The notes under the pieces were generated by a model, which was not told the DNA's origin, ran no database searches, and saw nothing but the letters and a program-made list of their open reading frames with translations. Made by a program: the position numbers and the translations under genes. From Mariannaea sp. PMI_226 (Eukaryota > Ascomycota > Sordariomycetes > Hypocreales > Nectriaceae): a DNA stretch of 64,000 bases. Position 1 is the first letter of the stretch. The number at the start of each line of letters is the position of its first letter. The DNA lies in the NCBI GenBank assembly GCA_024336345.1, contig JANFOG010000001.1, positions 4,836,001-4,900,000 on the forward strand, written 5' to 3'. Below are positions 1 through 12,047 of the stretch, piece by piece.

Positions 1-330
1 AACTTTGAGTGCTCTTTTCGGGACATTTGTACGAAGCCAAGGCGCTGATCAATGGAGCCCCCAAGACCCCTAGTCAGTGTCAGTAGGGAAAAAAAAACAT
101 TAGAGCAGTACGGTATAGTCAATGGTGCATGGAAATGGTTGCTTCTCATATGTGGCAAAAAACGTCAATCCCGAAGAGCGACGGCAAATGCCAGCTCAGT
201 GCCGTGGTACCCGAAATAGCAGGGCAACGTCTTCTTACTCTGTACGTACTGGGTTTCAACCAAAGTACTCTGTTGCCCGATAGAGTTATTGGCATTTGAC
301 TCCCGGTGGATCTCCGTTGTGGGATTGAGT

Positions 331-350
331 GCTGACGCTGACGCTGACGC
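331..350. repeat. GCTGAC hexamer microsatellite
   Basis: Three tandem copies of GCTGAC followed by a partial copy, in non-coding DNA. A GGCT tetranucleotide run lies close by at about 479-499. Confidence 0.7.
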
Positions 351-2646
351 CCTGATGACCCCGTCGACGAGAACCTGTGATTTCTAGGTGCAATTCGCTG
401 TGATTGGGAGAGAGGCGCGGGCACAACCATAATCAGCAGAATTAGGAATCATACATCTTTGGAATCCAAAGCCGAGCTGGTGGCTGGCTGGCTGGCTGCA
501 GCAATACGACAGGGCGCAGTCTGCCCGTGGTGTTGCTGTCAATCATGCCATGAAATCACTCCCTCTGTAAGTTGTGAACTAATAAGTCATAGGTCATCTT
601 CCATACTACGCTGCCTGCTGTACTGCACGGCGACAGGGGGCTGCCATTAGCTCCAACATGACAGTACATAGTACGCCAAGATGAACGAACTTATTTCTGT
701 CGCTATTACGAAGTACATAGTTTTGCTCTGGTCACCACTCAAGTGCCAGGCTGCCACGGCAAGAAACAGGAGGAAAGCGAGTTTGAGCCAAACCAGCCAT
801 TCCCGCTCAAGAAGAGGAAGAATCGAGGATGAGTTTCATGTGCACTTTCTGACAATTTCGTCATACCTATTAGATAGGTAAGAAAAAAAAAAACTCAGCA
901 AGGCAAGAGAGGTAGCGAATCGAGACGAGTGTCACAGTTCACAACGGGGGCCACTGAAACGGGGATTGCGTGACGACAAACAAATTCGAGGTTGTCTCGG
1001 CCCGTGCAACCCACGCCAAAAGGAAGGGCCATGTTGTCCAATGATGGAATTACACTGGTAGGCTCGAAAGATCACATTGCATTGTCTGACTGTGCTGCAA
1101 AGGCAGCAAAGGGGTAGGAGGGCGTACACAGCAAATAGCCTGACCAGCAGATCCATGAGGTTTTGGGGAAAGGGGGGGAGGGCACGGTACCACATTTGAT
1201 TGTTTTGATTCCTTCTTGTTTAGTAACCAATCATAATTGGTTGCTGATGAGTGATAGCGAGGCATTCCTCATTGATCAGAATGTTGATTCTTTGGGGTTA
1301 AGATACGTCCTGAACGCTCATCTTGTCTTTTTTTTTTCTCTCAAGCAATCACAGAAGTGCACAGCCCTGCAAGCATGCGCAGAGCCTCCGGGGAAATAAA
1401 AACATAAGCACGAAAGCCTAACAGGTCGCTGGGTGGAGCAAGGGCTGGGGAGATTGAGCCATTCACTGTCCGTCCTTACATGCGTATCCCCGTGTGCCGT
1501 ATCCGTACCCTGGAAAATGCCCAAGGTTAGGAGTATATTTTGGGATATTACATGCATTTCAGCTCAAAGCTTGTAGGGAAGACTATCTATATTGCCCAAG
1601 CCACACTTTCTTCATCTTGACTCCGACAGAAGATTTTCGACCAGCCAGAGGCATAGGGACAAGGAGTCAAGGACCCAAGGACGAGGAGGAGTAGGTGGAG
1701 AGTCAGGAAAATAGACAAAGGACCCGTCTTATCCGTAGCCTGGCCGAACATGCGCACGACCACACACAGTGAGAGATCAAGCCAAATGGGGGTTCTTGGT
1801 CATCCCCAGATTTCTTACACAGAAGGATTCCAGACGTGCCAGATGTCGCCAACTCGGCAGTCACGGCACACAATGCTGAGCCATTGCGGGTTGGCGCCTA
1901 GTCATTTGCTGGCCCCCCCCTTCCCCCCCCCAAAAGAAGCCGTATCATCCGCGGGCCGGACAGGTTTGGAGCCCTCTTCTGATTACTGGTGAAGTTCGTA
2001 CTGTAGAGTCAATGATTATTAACGTTGGATCTGATGACGATCCTGGTGGCGGTTCAATTGAGAAAGATGAGGACCTTTTCTCTCTTCTTACTTTTTTTGC
2101 ATTTAAAGTTAAATTGGCCGTGCTGTTCCCGTGTTATTCCAAGATCCCGACACTTCCCTGAATTCTGGGTAATTGAACTTTGGGGATTTTGTTTTATTGG
2201 GAGGATGTGTCATGGACACCACATTCACTTGTCCTCCACTCAGCTTGAGCCTTTTTTTTTTCCCCTTCCCTCTCTTTCTACCTGGACTGGCCGTCACGTA
2301 TTATCGCCTCCAAGGCCGATAACCGGTAGGCCCGGGATCTTTGTCCACCGATCAACTCAAGCACTTCTTCCTGGCGCAAAGAAAAAAAAACGCAGGTGTA
2401 CAAAATCTGCGAAAGCTCTCAAATAGGAAATTAAATAAAATTAATAAAATAAAAGGACACTGAGTTACATGTGTACAAAGAACGGGAGGGTGAACGAGCA
2501 CAAGACGGGTGGTAGCTATCAATCAACTGGGCAGAGTAAACAGACAGACCTGCTTGCTTTCATGGCACAAGACACAAGAATTGAGCGAAGCTTGAGGTTT
2601 GGAATTACCGGTGCGCTGCAAACACACCCTCTAATATCACTGCCTC

Positions 2647-2692
2647 ACCCCTTACCCTTACCCTTACTCCCCTATCCCTACCCCTACCCCGA
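2647..2692. repeat. C-rich CCCTTA/CCCCTA low-complexity tract
   Basis: Imperfect short repeats of CCCTTA and CCCCTA type. The unit is not the fungal telomere unit (CCCTAA), so it is treated as a simple repeat and not as an interstitial telomere. Confidence 0.6.
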
Positions 2693-5324
2693 CCTCGCTT
2701 TACACGGAAAGGCGAGGTACGGAGCACAATAATGTACGAAGGTCTCAACGGAGCGCTACCTATTTTTGGTGTGGAGCATAATCAAGAAAGAAAGAAGAAA
2801 GGGTACAGGCTACTCCGTAAAAGAGAGACTATTCGAGTAAGCAACCACAAAAGAAAAAAAGAAGAAAAAAACTAAGCCTACTTACAACCTAAGCCAAAAG
2901 CTCAAATGTAGGCGGCCACTCGGCACAAGGTTAGACGATTAAGCTTGCTGACGATGACACACAGACGCGCGTACCACACACACGCCCACTCATGTTTGAC
3001 CCATGGCTAGAGAAAGGGGTCTGTCTCTATCTGGTGGTGATGAGCTTAGTGAAGGTTAAAAAATAGCCAAGCCTTTGGTCTGCGCCTCTGGCGGGGTGCA
3101 GCGTGCAAGGATGGCAGGTTCTTGACCTCTATTCAGCAATACAAAGATGTGCATATGTATCGGATATTAAGGTGTCCACCTTCTCTCTCTTCACACTCTC
3201 TCTCTCTTGGCCAACCTGTCTGTCTGCGTGAACACAGTCAAAACAGAACGAGTAACTGTGAGGCTTTGCGTTTCCTATGTGGCGCTTGACTGTCTCGTCT
3301 TGAATTGACGGGCAGGGGTGTGTGTGTCCATGTGTGAGTGTGCTGTGTGCGCGCCTTGACCCATGATCAGTTCTTTGCGTCTCTTGTTGCCGATGTTCCG
3401 CATTAAGAGGGGGCCCCTGTTCCCTCGCCCTCTCTAGTCATTGGGAGATGGTTTAGGAGACTAGCGCTCTCTTCCACTGTATTATTTTTTTTTTGGGGGC
3501 GAGCCACTTGATAATTTAGTTGGACAGCTGTTGCCCATATACACAATTCGCCTGGATGAGAGCAACTAGGCACAGTAGGAGGACCCTGACTGATCCAACA
3601 ACCTCTGCCTCTGCCAACAAACGCAGTCGTGCTCTAACCCCTTAACTTTCCCTCATAGATATAGATAAGCATTGTTGATTGTGGTAGTCAGATTCGATTT
3701 GCTTTCCTGTGTAGATCGGTTGTCAAAACATGTTTGCAATCATGCTTTTATCATGGTATATAAGAGCGATATTCAACAAGGACAATCACGACAAATATAA
3801 TAGACCCCTCCCTCCAAAAAGCCGCCCCAATGTGAGAGATATTAACTTGACCGAATGGCAATTTCAGCTTGCCAGCGATTCATTCAAAACCATTACGGCA
3901 CGCAGGTATCGTTACGGGGGCTTCCAGATTCACAAGCCGTTGCCGGGACTAGCTGCCGGCCAGGCGAGAAAGATTGGGCACAAGAAATGCGGCTGTCGCT
4001 CAGTTCCAGGTATCACCGTTGTTGACCCAATAGAGTGATGATAACGAAGGCCTTGATAACTCCGTTTCCTCTTTCTGATGCTTACCTGGGACCGTCCGTC
4101 ATCTCTCTTCTTTTTCCTCCTCTCATGTATGTCCTCCTTTCTCTTCTCTATTGCTTCCTCCTTCATTCCCGTAAACTCATGCAAAGTACTCATCCTTCTC
4201 CTTCTCGGTGGCGGTGGGGGGAAGGATGAGCGGCTCGCGCCCCCTTGAGGATTGGAAACAAGCCTTCGAAAAGCTTGTCCTGACCAGATACGCCACTGCA
4301 TGCACACCCAAAGCCTTCGCCCTTTGCACGCCTCCATGAGCCCCCCGTCCTTTTTCTCTCTATCCCACCCAATCCAGCTCACGCCCTCGCACACTCCCTG
4401 TCCTCTGGCCTTGCCGTGCTCCGTGATTTTCTCCACAGGCCGGCCATTGTGTCGCCGAGTTATCCACCACCGCTGCACTCTCCGAGTTGCGCAGTCCCAT
4501 GTTCGCTTTCTGAGCTTTTTTTCTTTTCAACCTTATCTATGTCTTGGCTCCCACCCCATACTTCTTCTTTTGAATCCTGAGTAGACCCATGCACAAAAGG
4601 GAAAAGAACCCCAAAAAAATCCCAACCTTCTACCTTTCTGAGTTCTTGGCACAGCATCGACTCCGTACGGATACAACATCTTGCTGTCGATCCGCATACA
4701 ATCCACCCACGGGGCCTTTCGACCTAAGCGTCAACGAACAAACGAGTATTGACTAATTGGACCGAACTTGCGAGACCTGTTTCTTAGACCATCCCACCCG
4801 CCAAGGCTCGATAGTTAGGTACGCAAAACTTCTTCTTCTTTTCTCTTTCTCCCTCCCCCTTTCGTCCTCTCACACTCATCGGCTACGGGCAATCGGAGAA
4901 GCCGACTGAGATCCCAAGTGACGCAGCCGGATGTATGGGGCCGGCTGGGCAAGTGTCCAAGAATATCCCGTGGCTTGGCGGCGTCATGATGCGATTTGGC
5001 ATGCTAAATAAGCCATTTAACGTTTTGTTGCCTCTTCGAAAGGAAAAGAAGACAGCCGCATCGAAGTTTCAACGTCAACCTCTCACGTCACTCTGGGATG
5101 ACTAGAAACACGGGCCTCGGGTGCCAAGAGTCTTAGGACCTCCTACCCCAGAGGCTCCGAGTTTGGAGCTGGTTCTTTGGCAACGCAACGTCATGCACAT
5201 CGCCAAGCGGCAAACACACTCAATCTCAGGGAAATTTTAGTCGAGTGGATCCCCACTGGATCGGCTCCGACGGCACTCTTCCGCAAGGGAAGGGAAATCG
5301 AGGCTCCAGGAGCCCCTGTGCGTT

Positions 5325-5364
5325 CCCTCGCCCTCGTCCCCGTCCCCGTTCTCGCTCTCGTCCT
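5325..5364. repeat. CCGTCC/CCTCGT minisatellite-like tract
   Basis: Degenerate six-base repeats of the CCCTCG/CCCCGT/CTCTCG kind, within the probable leader or promoter of the Pac2 gene. Confidence 0.6.
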
Positions 5365-5719
5365 TATGTCCTTCGCCTGAGTGTTACGGCGCCGTATTGC
5401 CGTAATGTCTGGGTGTGCGTTTTTTTGAATCACCATCCATTTTATTATATAGTTATGGCACAAGGTCTGCCTGGGCAGCCCTGGTCTTTTTCTCCCCCCC
5501 TTCACTCCCCCACCCTGGTCTCCCCTTACATGTCTTTTTGCCTTTCTTGTCTTATTACCATTGCCATTCTCAACTTGGACTGCCATCCTGCCAAGAAGAG
5601 AACATAAAAAAAAAACGTCACCAGGCAACTTAGACGAGACCGGAAACTATCTGGCTCAACCCGTCGTTGTTGTCGTCCCCTACTGACTCGCTATTTACAC
5701 AATAGGCTCCACCTTCCGA

Positions 5720-5788
5720 TTGGTATTGGCATTGGCATTGGATACTGGCCTTGGACATTGGCACTGGCACTGGCACTGGCATTGGCAC
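5720..5788. repeat. TTGGCA/CTGGCA hexanucleotide minisatellite
   Basis: About ten degenerate tandem copies of a six-base unit (ATTGGC, ACTGGC). It lies about 530 bp upstream of the Pac2 ATG and could change length between strains. No coding role is visible. Confidence 0.75.
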
Positions 5789-6316
5789 CTGAGCCAGCCC
5801 ACCCACCCATCCTAAATACTCTCACACCAGCACCTACACCCCCCCCAGAGGAGGGAAAAAAAAAACCAACCCCGACGACGGCGCACGCACCCCACGGGTG
5901 GTCTTTAAGTCCCCTCCACCTCCAACCCATCGGCATTTTCTGACGGGCCTTGGGGTCTTGGCTCGACTACAATCCTGGTGCTGACACAACGTCCCTCGAA
6001 AACGCCAAGAACCTTAGCAGTCCAGCATCCTGCTCAGTGGAGACCAACGACGAAATTCCGCTCAAGAAATACGGCCGCTGTGGAGCCGGCGTCAACAGAA
6101 ATACGCATAACCGCATCCAAAACCTGGCCCGATTAGAGATCTCTGGGTGGGGCGCCTCGTGGAGGACGACACTAAGCTAAGGTAGCTTTAACCAAGTGAT
6201 TCTTATAAAGCCTATTCAACCCCCGGAAAAGTCTCCTGTCCCTTTTGTGGTCAGGAGCATTTATTACAGCCAAGCTGCGTCAACTACAGTCTCCCGACCC
6301 AACTTTGTTGGACAAG

Positions 6317-7651
6317 ATGGAAACCTATTATGGTTACGTGCGGACACCCGCCGACGCGATCCGCCTCTTTGAAGCTTGCCGGTTGGGCATCCTGCCTCGA
6401 GTCCAGCGACGACTCTCTGAGAAGGAGAGGCAATCCATCCGATCCGGCTCGGTATTTGTGTGGGACGAACGCGAAGCCGGAATGCGACGGTGGACCGACG
6501 GAAAGTCATGGAGTGCCAGCCGAGTGTCCGGCAGCTTCTTGACTTATCGTGAAATGGAAGGCAAGCGAGGCGGCGGCTTCTCCGGCAGACGCAATGCGGG
6601 CAAGACTCCCGACTCCGGCCGTGGTAGCGACGAGGATCAGGACGATGGCGAACCCGAAGGATATCGTTACAAGGCCGACGGACTCATGAAGCAGTCCTTC
6701 AGCATCACCACCTCAAACGGCCAACACCTTCACCTTATCTCCTACTACTCTCGACCTCAACCCGGCCAGCCCGATCTTCCTCAACCTGGTACCGACCCCA
6801 ACCTGCGAGGCATCGTCCCCGTCAAGGGCATGTACCCGGAGTCTAGCATGGGAGAAACCAACCCTACTCCCGCTCTCACACGGGCTCCTATGCAGCAACC
6901 ACCCTATATTGTGGCGCCTCATCACCCTCATCAATCTCCTTACCCTCCTCAATACAGCCAGCACGCCTACGGGTGGCCGCCTTCCCCCGTCGCTACTCCT
7001 CCGTACAACCACTATGTTGCACCATATCCTCCTCATACTGGCCATCCTCAGCTTCCTCCTCACTCGGCCCCGCCCCCTCATCTCCCGGTTCCTCACTACG
7101 GTCCCCCACCGCCACACTACGACCAACGAGCTACTCTTCCTCCACCGCATACGAAGCCCCCAACTCTGCCTTATCCTCAGCATCAGTCGCCTCATTACGG
7201 CCACACCCCTCTTCCTCGCCAGGAATCGCCTCGTGAAGCATTACAGGCCACCGCCGCGACTGCCATCCTCGATCCTCGTCTGAACCCCGCCAACCGTGGT
7301 AGTCAGGGACCGCTCCCCGCCTTGTCCGCCGTCACGAGCGCATCTTCCGGCTCTTCGCTCGCAGCAATCAGCACTCCTCCAAACCGCACCATAAGCGTTA
7401 GCCCTCCTCGAAGCTCGCACTCGACAGAGCCGCCCCTACCCTCGACCAACAACAGCAACAAGGCCAGTTTGTCTGCTCTCTTGCACCCCACCCCTGCCGC
7501 AAGCGAGACCAGTGCTGCCAACCCTAACCCTCATATCAAGAGCGAATGCAGCAGCCCTAGATCAAATGGAGCATGCGGCCTGCAGGAGAAGGGTGGAGTG
7601 AGCGAAGACGCGCGAGCGTTGAGAATGCTGGATCGCAAATTCTGCATATAG
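6317..7651 (+). CDS. pac2: Gti1/Pac2-family WOPR-domain transcription regulator
   Basis: A 444-aa protein of the WOPR family (Wor1/Ryp1/Gti1/Pac2), fungus-specific DNA-binding regulators of morphology, mating and virulence. The first half of the WOPR domain fills residues 1-82, with the family signatures YYGYVRTPADAIRLFEAC, SGSVFVWDE and RRWTDGKSWS; the second block (GLMKQSFSIT to LISYYSR) lies near residues 118-147. The spacing and wording fit the Pac2 branch better than the Gti1/Ryp1 branch. Residues about 190-330 are a Pro/His/Tyr-rich disordered region, followed by a Ser-rich tail. ATG 6317 is the first ATG in frame; upstream codons to 6245 lack one. The TAG at 7649-7651 is followed in the same frame by 24 coding-like codons ending at TAA 7724-7726. 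A GTGAGC...ATAG intron candidate at 7598-7651 would remove the stop and keep frame, giving 451 aa. Family assignment is firm; the C-terminus is not. Confidence 0.92.
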   Translation: METYYGYVRTPADAIRLFEACRLGILPRVQRRLSEKERQSIRSGSVFVWDEREAGMRRWTDGKSWSASRVSGSFLTYREMEGKRGGGFSGRRNAGKTPDSGRGSDEDQDDGEPEGYRYKADGLMKQSFSITTSNGQHLHLISYYSRPQPGQPDLPQPGTDPNLRGIVPVKGMYPESSMGETNPTPALTRAPMQQPPYIVAPHHPHQSPYPPQYSQHAYGWPPSPVATPPYNHYVAPYPPHTGHPQLPPHSAPPPHLPVPHYGPPPPHYDQRATLPPPHTKPPTLPYPQHQSPHYGHTPLPRQESPREALQATAATAILDPRLNPANRGSQGPLPALSAVTSASSGSSLAAISTPPNRTISVSPPRSSHSTEPPLPSTNNSNKASLSALLHPTPAASETSAANPNPHIKSECSSPRSNGACGLQEKGGVSEDARALRMLDRKFCI

Positions 7652-7726
7652 GAACTCGGGACAGGTGATTTAGCCAGCGCTGCACAGTTGGCCCTCAAGG
7701 AGGCCACTAAGAGAGGCATGATCTAA

Positions 7727-9101
7727 GTATGACCTCGGTGACCAAGGAAGCACAAGAAGGGGGAGGTTACAAAAACATTTTTTTTGGTGTTGCATTCTAC
7801 AAACGGCAATTTTTATTTTCTTTTGTACCCCATGCATGGTCACGGCGTCTTTTATGTTTTATTTTACTGGGCGGCAGCCAATTTTTGGGTTTGCGCGGTT
7901 ACATCAGCGGGGATTTGTCATGACTTTTTATGCGCAGATCTGATTTGGTATTTTCTGCAATGACTTTTGTTTTATTTTATCTACGACAGGCTGAATATGG
8001 GTTTGGCCTGCGCGGTGTTTTGGTGAAGGGGAAGTGAAGGGGCGGGGAGAAGCATTCATCGCCAACATGGTGACGAAAACATGCAAATTTGACGTTATTA
8101 CGTTCATAGTCTTAAATAGCAATACAACGTGCTTGTCAACTATGAAAACCACTGCTTGATTCTAATTATATTTATTCTCGTAAGATCGCGTGCCCTATCT
8201 AACATGTAGTCAACTTGAAACGGAGTTGTCGTATGCTTATGTTAGGTGCAAGGGCCTGGCTCAGTTGGTGCGAGAGTGCTCTTTCAGCTCATTTTCAGCT
8301 CATTTCGTAAGACCTGGGTCCGTTTGAACTAGTCTTGGCGTTTCTCTTTGACTTTGTAACAAGCATTTCATCTTACGAATATGCCTTACTCGAAACTCGC
8401 CGTTCATCGCTTTCGCCCGAGTGCCCCAGTATTGTACCTTTTCGGAATTGGACAACGCATGCACGCTGCGTTGTTACGGGGGCTAGGATATTATAAGCTC
8501 GAAGCGGTAGTTCCCACAAGACAATCTGAATAATGTGCATGTTAGAAAGGTAAGCTTATATCTAGTTGGTTGTATACATCAACTATAAGGTTGTAGTCTT
8601 TCTTGTTGCAAAGAGTGGATATTCGAAAGCTAGTACGAGTTCCGATGCATTGGCAAGGTAATGTCCTCAGAGCTGAATGCGACTCATATTGAACTATAAT
8701 ATCAATGAATAACTTATATTTCTACTCGAAACGAGATCAGTAATCCAATACAATCACCCGATATTGAGACGGAAGTCTACTGAAAACCAAGGAAGCATGA
8801 AACGGGGTGCATTGAGTGTAGGGTAATGCCATGGAAGGGCACATGTAAGTCGCAAAATAGTTGTGCCGATGCCGACGCCGACAACATGCACGGTAGCTCC
8901 GCTGAGCTAGACAAGATGTTGGCTAGGATTCGTTGGAGCATTCTACGCGACGGACCTCGTTTGTTAACTAGCTGGCGCACCTAGAGCATCATCATGACAA
9001 AGAGCGACAAGAGACACTGCATTTTCTAATACGACACAGCCATATACGCATACGCGACCATGCTGAGGGCCTTCCTCTAATTACACCGCACAGCGCACAC
9101 C
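7727..9101. other. Intergenic region between Pac2 and Cft2 genes
   Basis: AT-richer DNA carrying the presumed 3' UTR of the Pac2 gene and the promoter of the Cft2 gene. At 8282-8303 an 11-bp direct repeat (TTTCAGCTCAT twice) sits beside a tRNA A-box look-alike (8257-8268), but no tRNA fold could be made. No gene seen. Confidence 0.5.
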
Positions 9102-12047
9102 ATGTTCACCTTTTGCCCGTTGCAGGGCGCCCTCTCCGACTCACCCGCATCGCAGTCTCTTATAGAGCTCGACGGAGGGGTCAAAGTTCTCGTGGATTTG
9201 GGCTGGGACGAATCTTTCGATATCGGCAAGCTCAAGGAGATTGAGAAGTATGTCATTGAAAGCCGGGATATGAATGTAGATTGCGACCAAAAAAAAAAAC
9301 CATACTGACACGCTTGCCACAGACAAGTCACAACATTGTCGCTGATTCTTGTCACCCACGCAACCGCTTCACATCTTGCTGCATACGCCCATTGCTGCAA
9401 GAATATTCCGCAATTCACTCGAATCCCGGTGTACGCGACACGGCCTGTCATTGACCTCGGCCGGACACTTACCCAAGACCTTTACTCGTCGACTCCCGCG
9501 GCCGCGACAACAATCCCTCAGACTTCGCTCTCTGAGGCAGTTTACTCCTTCTCACACACCGCAGCGGCTTCGCAGAGCCTGCTTTTACAATCACCGACAC
9601 CCGAAGAGATTGCGCGCTACTTTTCACTTATTCAACCCCTCAAATATTCACAACCGCACCAGCCCCTCCCCTCGCCCTTTTCGCCACCCCTAAATGGACT
9701 GACCATTACCGCGTATAACTCAGGACATACGCTTGGAGGTACAATATGGCATATTCAACATGGCCTGGAGTCGATTGTGTATGCAGTAGACTGGAACCAG
9801 GCTCGTGAGAATGTGTTTGCTGGAGCGGCCTGGATGGGTGGTGTTGCAGGAGGCGGCGCGGAAGTCATCGAGCAGCTGCGCAAACCTACTGCATTGATTT
9901 GCAGTAGCAGAGGCTGTGATCGGAATGCCTTGACAGGAGGTCGCGCCAAGCGAGACGAGCAGCTTGTTGACATGATCAAAGGTTGCGTTACCCAGGGAGG
10001 AACTGTTCTGATACCGGTAGACTCAAGCGCCCGTGTGTTGGAACTGTCATATCTCTTGGAGCATGCCTGGAGGACGGATGCTGCCTCTGAAAATGCCGTG
10101 CTCAATTCGACTAAGCTGTACCTCGCGGGCCGAAACATGTCCAGTACAATGCGCTATGCGCGAAGCATGCTCGAATGGATGGATGACAGCATTGTGCAGG
10201 AGTTTGAAGCCTTTGCTGAGGGCCAGCGAAAAGTCAATGGTTCAGATGATAAGAAGGAGGGCGGACCGTTTGACTTCAAGTACGTGCGACTCCTGGAGCG
10301 CAAGAGCCAGATTGAGCGGCTGCTGAGCCGTAGCAATGGCGATGAAACTTCAGGGCGTGTGATCTTGGCAAGCGATCCTAGCATGGAATGGGGATTTTCA
10401 AAAGATCTTGTCAAGGGACTGGCAAGGGATCCCAGGAACTTGGTCATCCTAACTGACAAGCCTGGCCTTTCAAAAGATGACAAACCTTCAATTGCTAGAA
10501 CGTTGTGGACCTGGTGGAAGGAGAAAAAAGACGGCAATGTCTCAGAACAACCAAATAATGGTGAAAATGTGGAGTACGCGTCTGGAGGTGGTCGTGAGCT
10601 CGAGATTAAGGAAGCAAGACGACAAGGGCTGGAGGGTGAGGAGCTGGCCGTGTACCAACAATGGTTGGCTACGCAAAGGCAGCTCCAAGCAACACAGCAG
10701 GGTGGCGGAGCTACGGGGCTGGAGGCATCTGCCGATGTGGTTGATGATGCCTCCTCCGAGTCCTCATCAGACTCAGAAGATGACGACGGTGAGCAGCAGG
10801 GCAAGGCGCTCAATGTCTCAACCACTTTGGGTCAAGTAGGCCGCAAGAATGTGGTTCTCAAAGACGAGGACCTGGGCATCAATGTGCTCATCAAGAAGAA
10901 GGGTGTATACGACTTTGACTCAAGGGGCAAGAAGGGCAGGGAAAGGGCATTTCCGATTGCCATCAGGAGGAAGCGAAATGACGACTTTGGAGACTTGATT
11001 CGACCCGAAGACTATCTTCGAGCAGAGGAGAAGGAAGACGATACGGCTGATGGCGCCAACGTCGCTGATGCTGATTACAATATGGGTAAGAAGCGAAAGT
11101 GGGATGATGTGGCCAAGAACAACACCGGCCTCAATAAGCGGACACATGCAGCGCGTGCTGGATCTGTAGACGATGCCGAGGGTGCTCCCGCTGGCGATGG
11201 CTTCGAGCCGGATGAGCTTGATGCCGTTGAGGACAACGAGCCTGAGGAGCCCGTGGGTCCCTGCAAGCTCATCTATCAGACGGAAATTGTTGCAGCCAAC
11301 CTGCGTATCGCTTTTGTTGATTTTAGTGGTCTACATGACAGGCGAAGCTTGAACATGCTTATTCCACTGATTCAACCTCGCAAGCTTATCCTTGTGGGTG
11401 GCAGTCGGGAGGAGACGCTGGACCTAGCTGAAGACTGCCGCAAGGCACTTGGAGCCGATGGCGACCGAGCTGTGGACGTCTACACTCCCGAGGTGGGCGT
11501 GGCCGTCGATGCCAGCGTCGACACCAACGCCTGGGTGGTGAAACTGGCCGATCCTCTTGTCAAGAAGATCAGGTGGCAGAACGTCCGCGGGCTGGGCATC
11601 GTCACCATCACTGGCCAACTGGTTGCCACGCACCTCTCAACGGCCGATAAAGAAGAGGAAGATGGCGCAAATAAGCGTCAGAAGACGGAACCGTCCGCAC
11701 CCACGTCCACATCGCTTACAACCACCAATGGCACAACCTCCATCATGCCGACTCTCGACGTTCTCCCATCCAACCTCGTCTCTGCTGTGCGCTCCGCCGC
11801 CCAACCCCTGCACGTCGGCGACTTGCGCCTCGCAGACCTACGCCGTGCTATGCAGGCAGCTGGGCATATGGCTGAGTTCCGTGGTGAGGGAATGCTTGTC
11901 GTCGATGGCACTGTGGCTGTTCGCAAGACTGCTGCCGGCCGAGTCGAGGTTGAGAGCGTTGGTATGCCGACCGTTGGTCGCCGTAGCACTTTCTATGAAG
12001 TACGCAGAGTCATCTATGACAACCTCGCAGTTGTAGCCGGCGCTTAA
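9102..12047 (+). CDS. cft2: Cleavage and polyadenylation factor subunit 2 (CPSF100, Cft2/Ydh1)
   Basis: A 956-aa protein from two exons: 9102-9247 and 9323-12047. The 75-nt intron has a GTATGT donor, a CTGAC branch and a CAG acceptor; the join reads KLKEIEKQVTTLSLILVTH. It is the non-catalytic metallo-beta-lactamase/beta-CASP partner of the 3'-end endonuclease CPSF73 in the nuclear cleavage and polyadenylation complex. The lactamase fold covers roughly residues 1-270, with NSGHTLGG and the paralogue-typical degenerate motif HATASH in place of the HxHxDH zinc site. The beta-CASP part ends near GRVILASDPSMEWGF (about residue 392). An acidic Ser/Asp stretch lies near 520-540, followed by the family block DFGDLIRPEDYL (about 600), a KKRKW basic patch (about 640) and the conserved C-terminal domain from about 690. 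Length and architecture are normal for the fungal family. Confidence 0.95.

Larger units (their letters stand above)
1..6316. other. Gene-poor left end and probable leader of the Pac2 gene
   Basis: No open frame here has a recognisable domain, and several of the longest frames begin only with TTG. Pyrimidine-rich plus-strand tracts near 4080-4180, 4330-4600 and 4830-4880 resemble promoter/leader DNA of highly regulated fungal genes, so transcription of the Pac2 gene may start well upstream of its ATG at 6317; this is inference. Simple repeats are listed separately. The first 4 kb may hold the regulatory region of a gene outside the window, but I see nothing definite. Confidence 0.5.

Noticed and set aside
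2647..2692. Possible interstitial telomere repeat
   Set aside because: The unit is CCCTTA/CCCCTA, not CCCTAA, and the copies are irregular.
3930..4478. 182-codon minus-strand frame
   Set aside because: Low-complexity Arg/Lys/Glu translation of a pyrimidine-rich plus-strand tract; no domain.
8245..8335. tRNA-like segment with an A-box match (TGGCTCAGTTGG)
   Set aside because: No proper B box (GGTTCRANYCC), no closing acceptor stem, and an internal direct repeat breaks the anticodon arm.
9323..10200. Possible active endonuclease of the CPSF73 type
   Set aside because: The zinc-binding HxHxDH motif is replaced by a degenerate sequence (HATASH), as expected of the non-catalytic paralogue CPSF100/Cft2.
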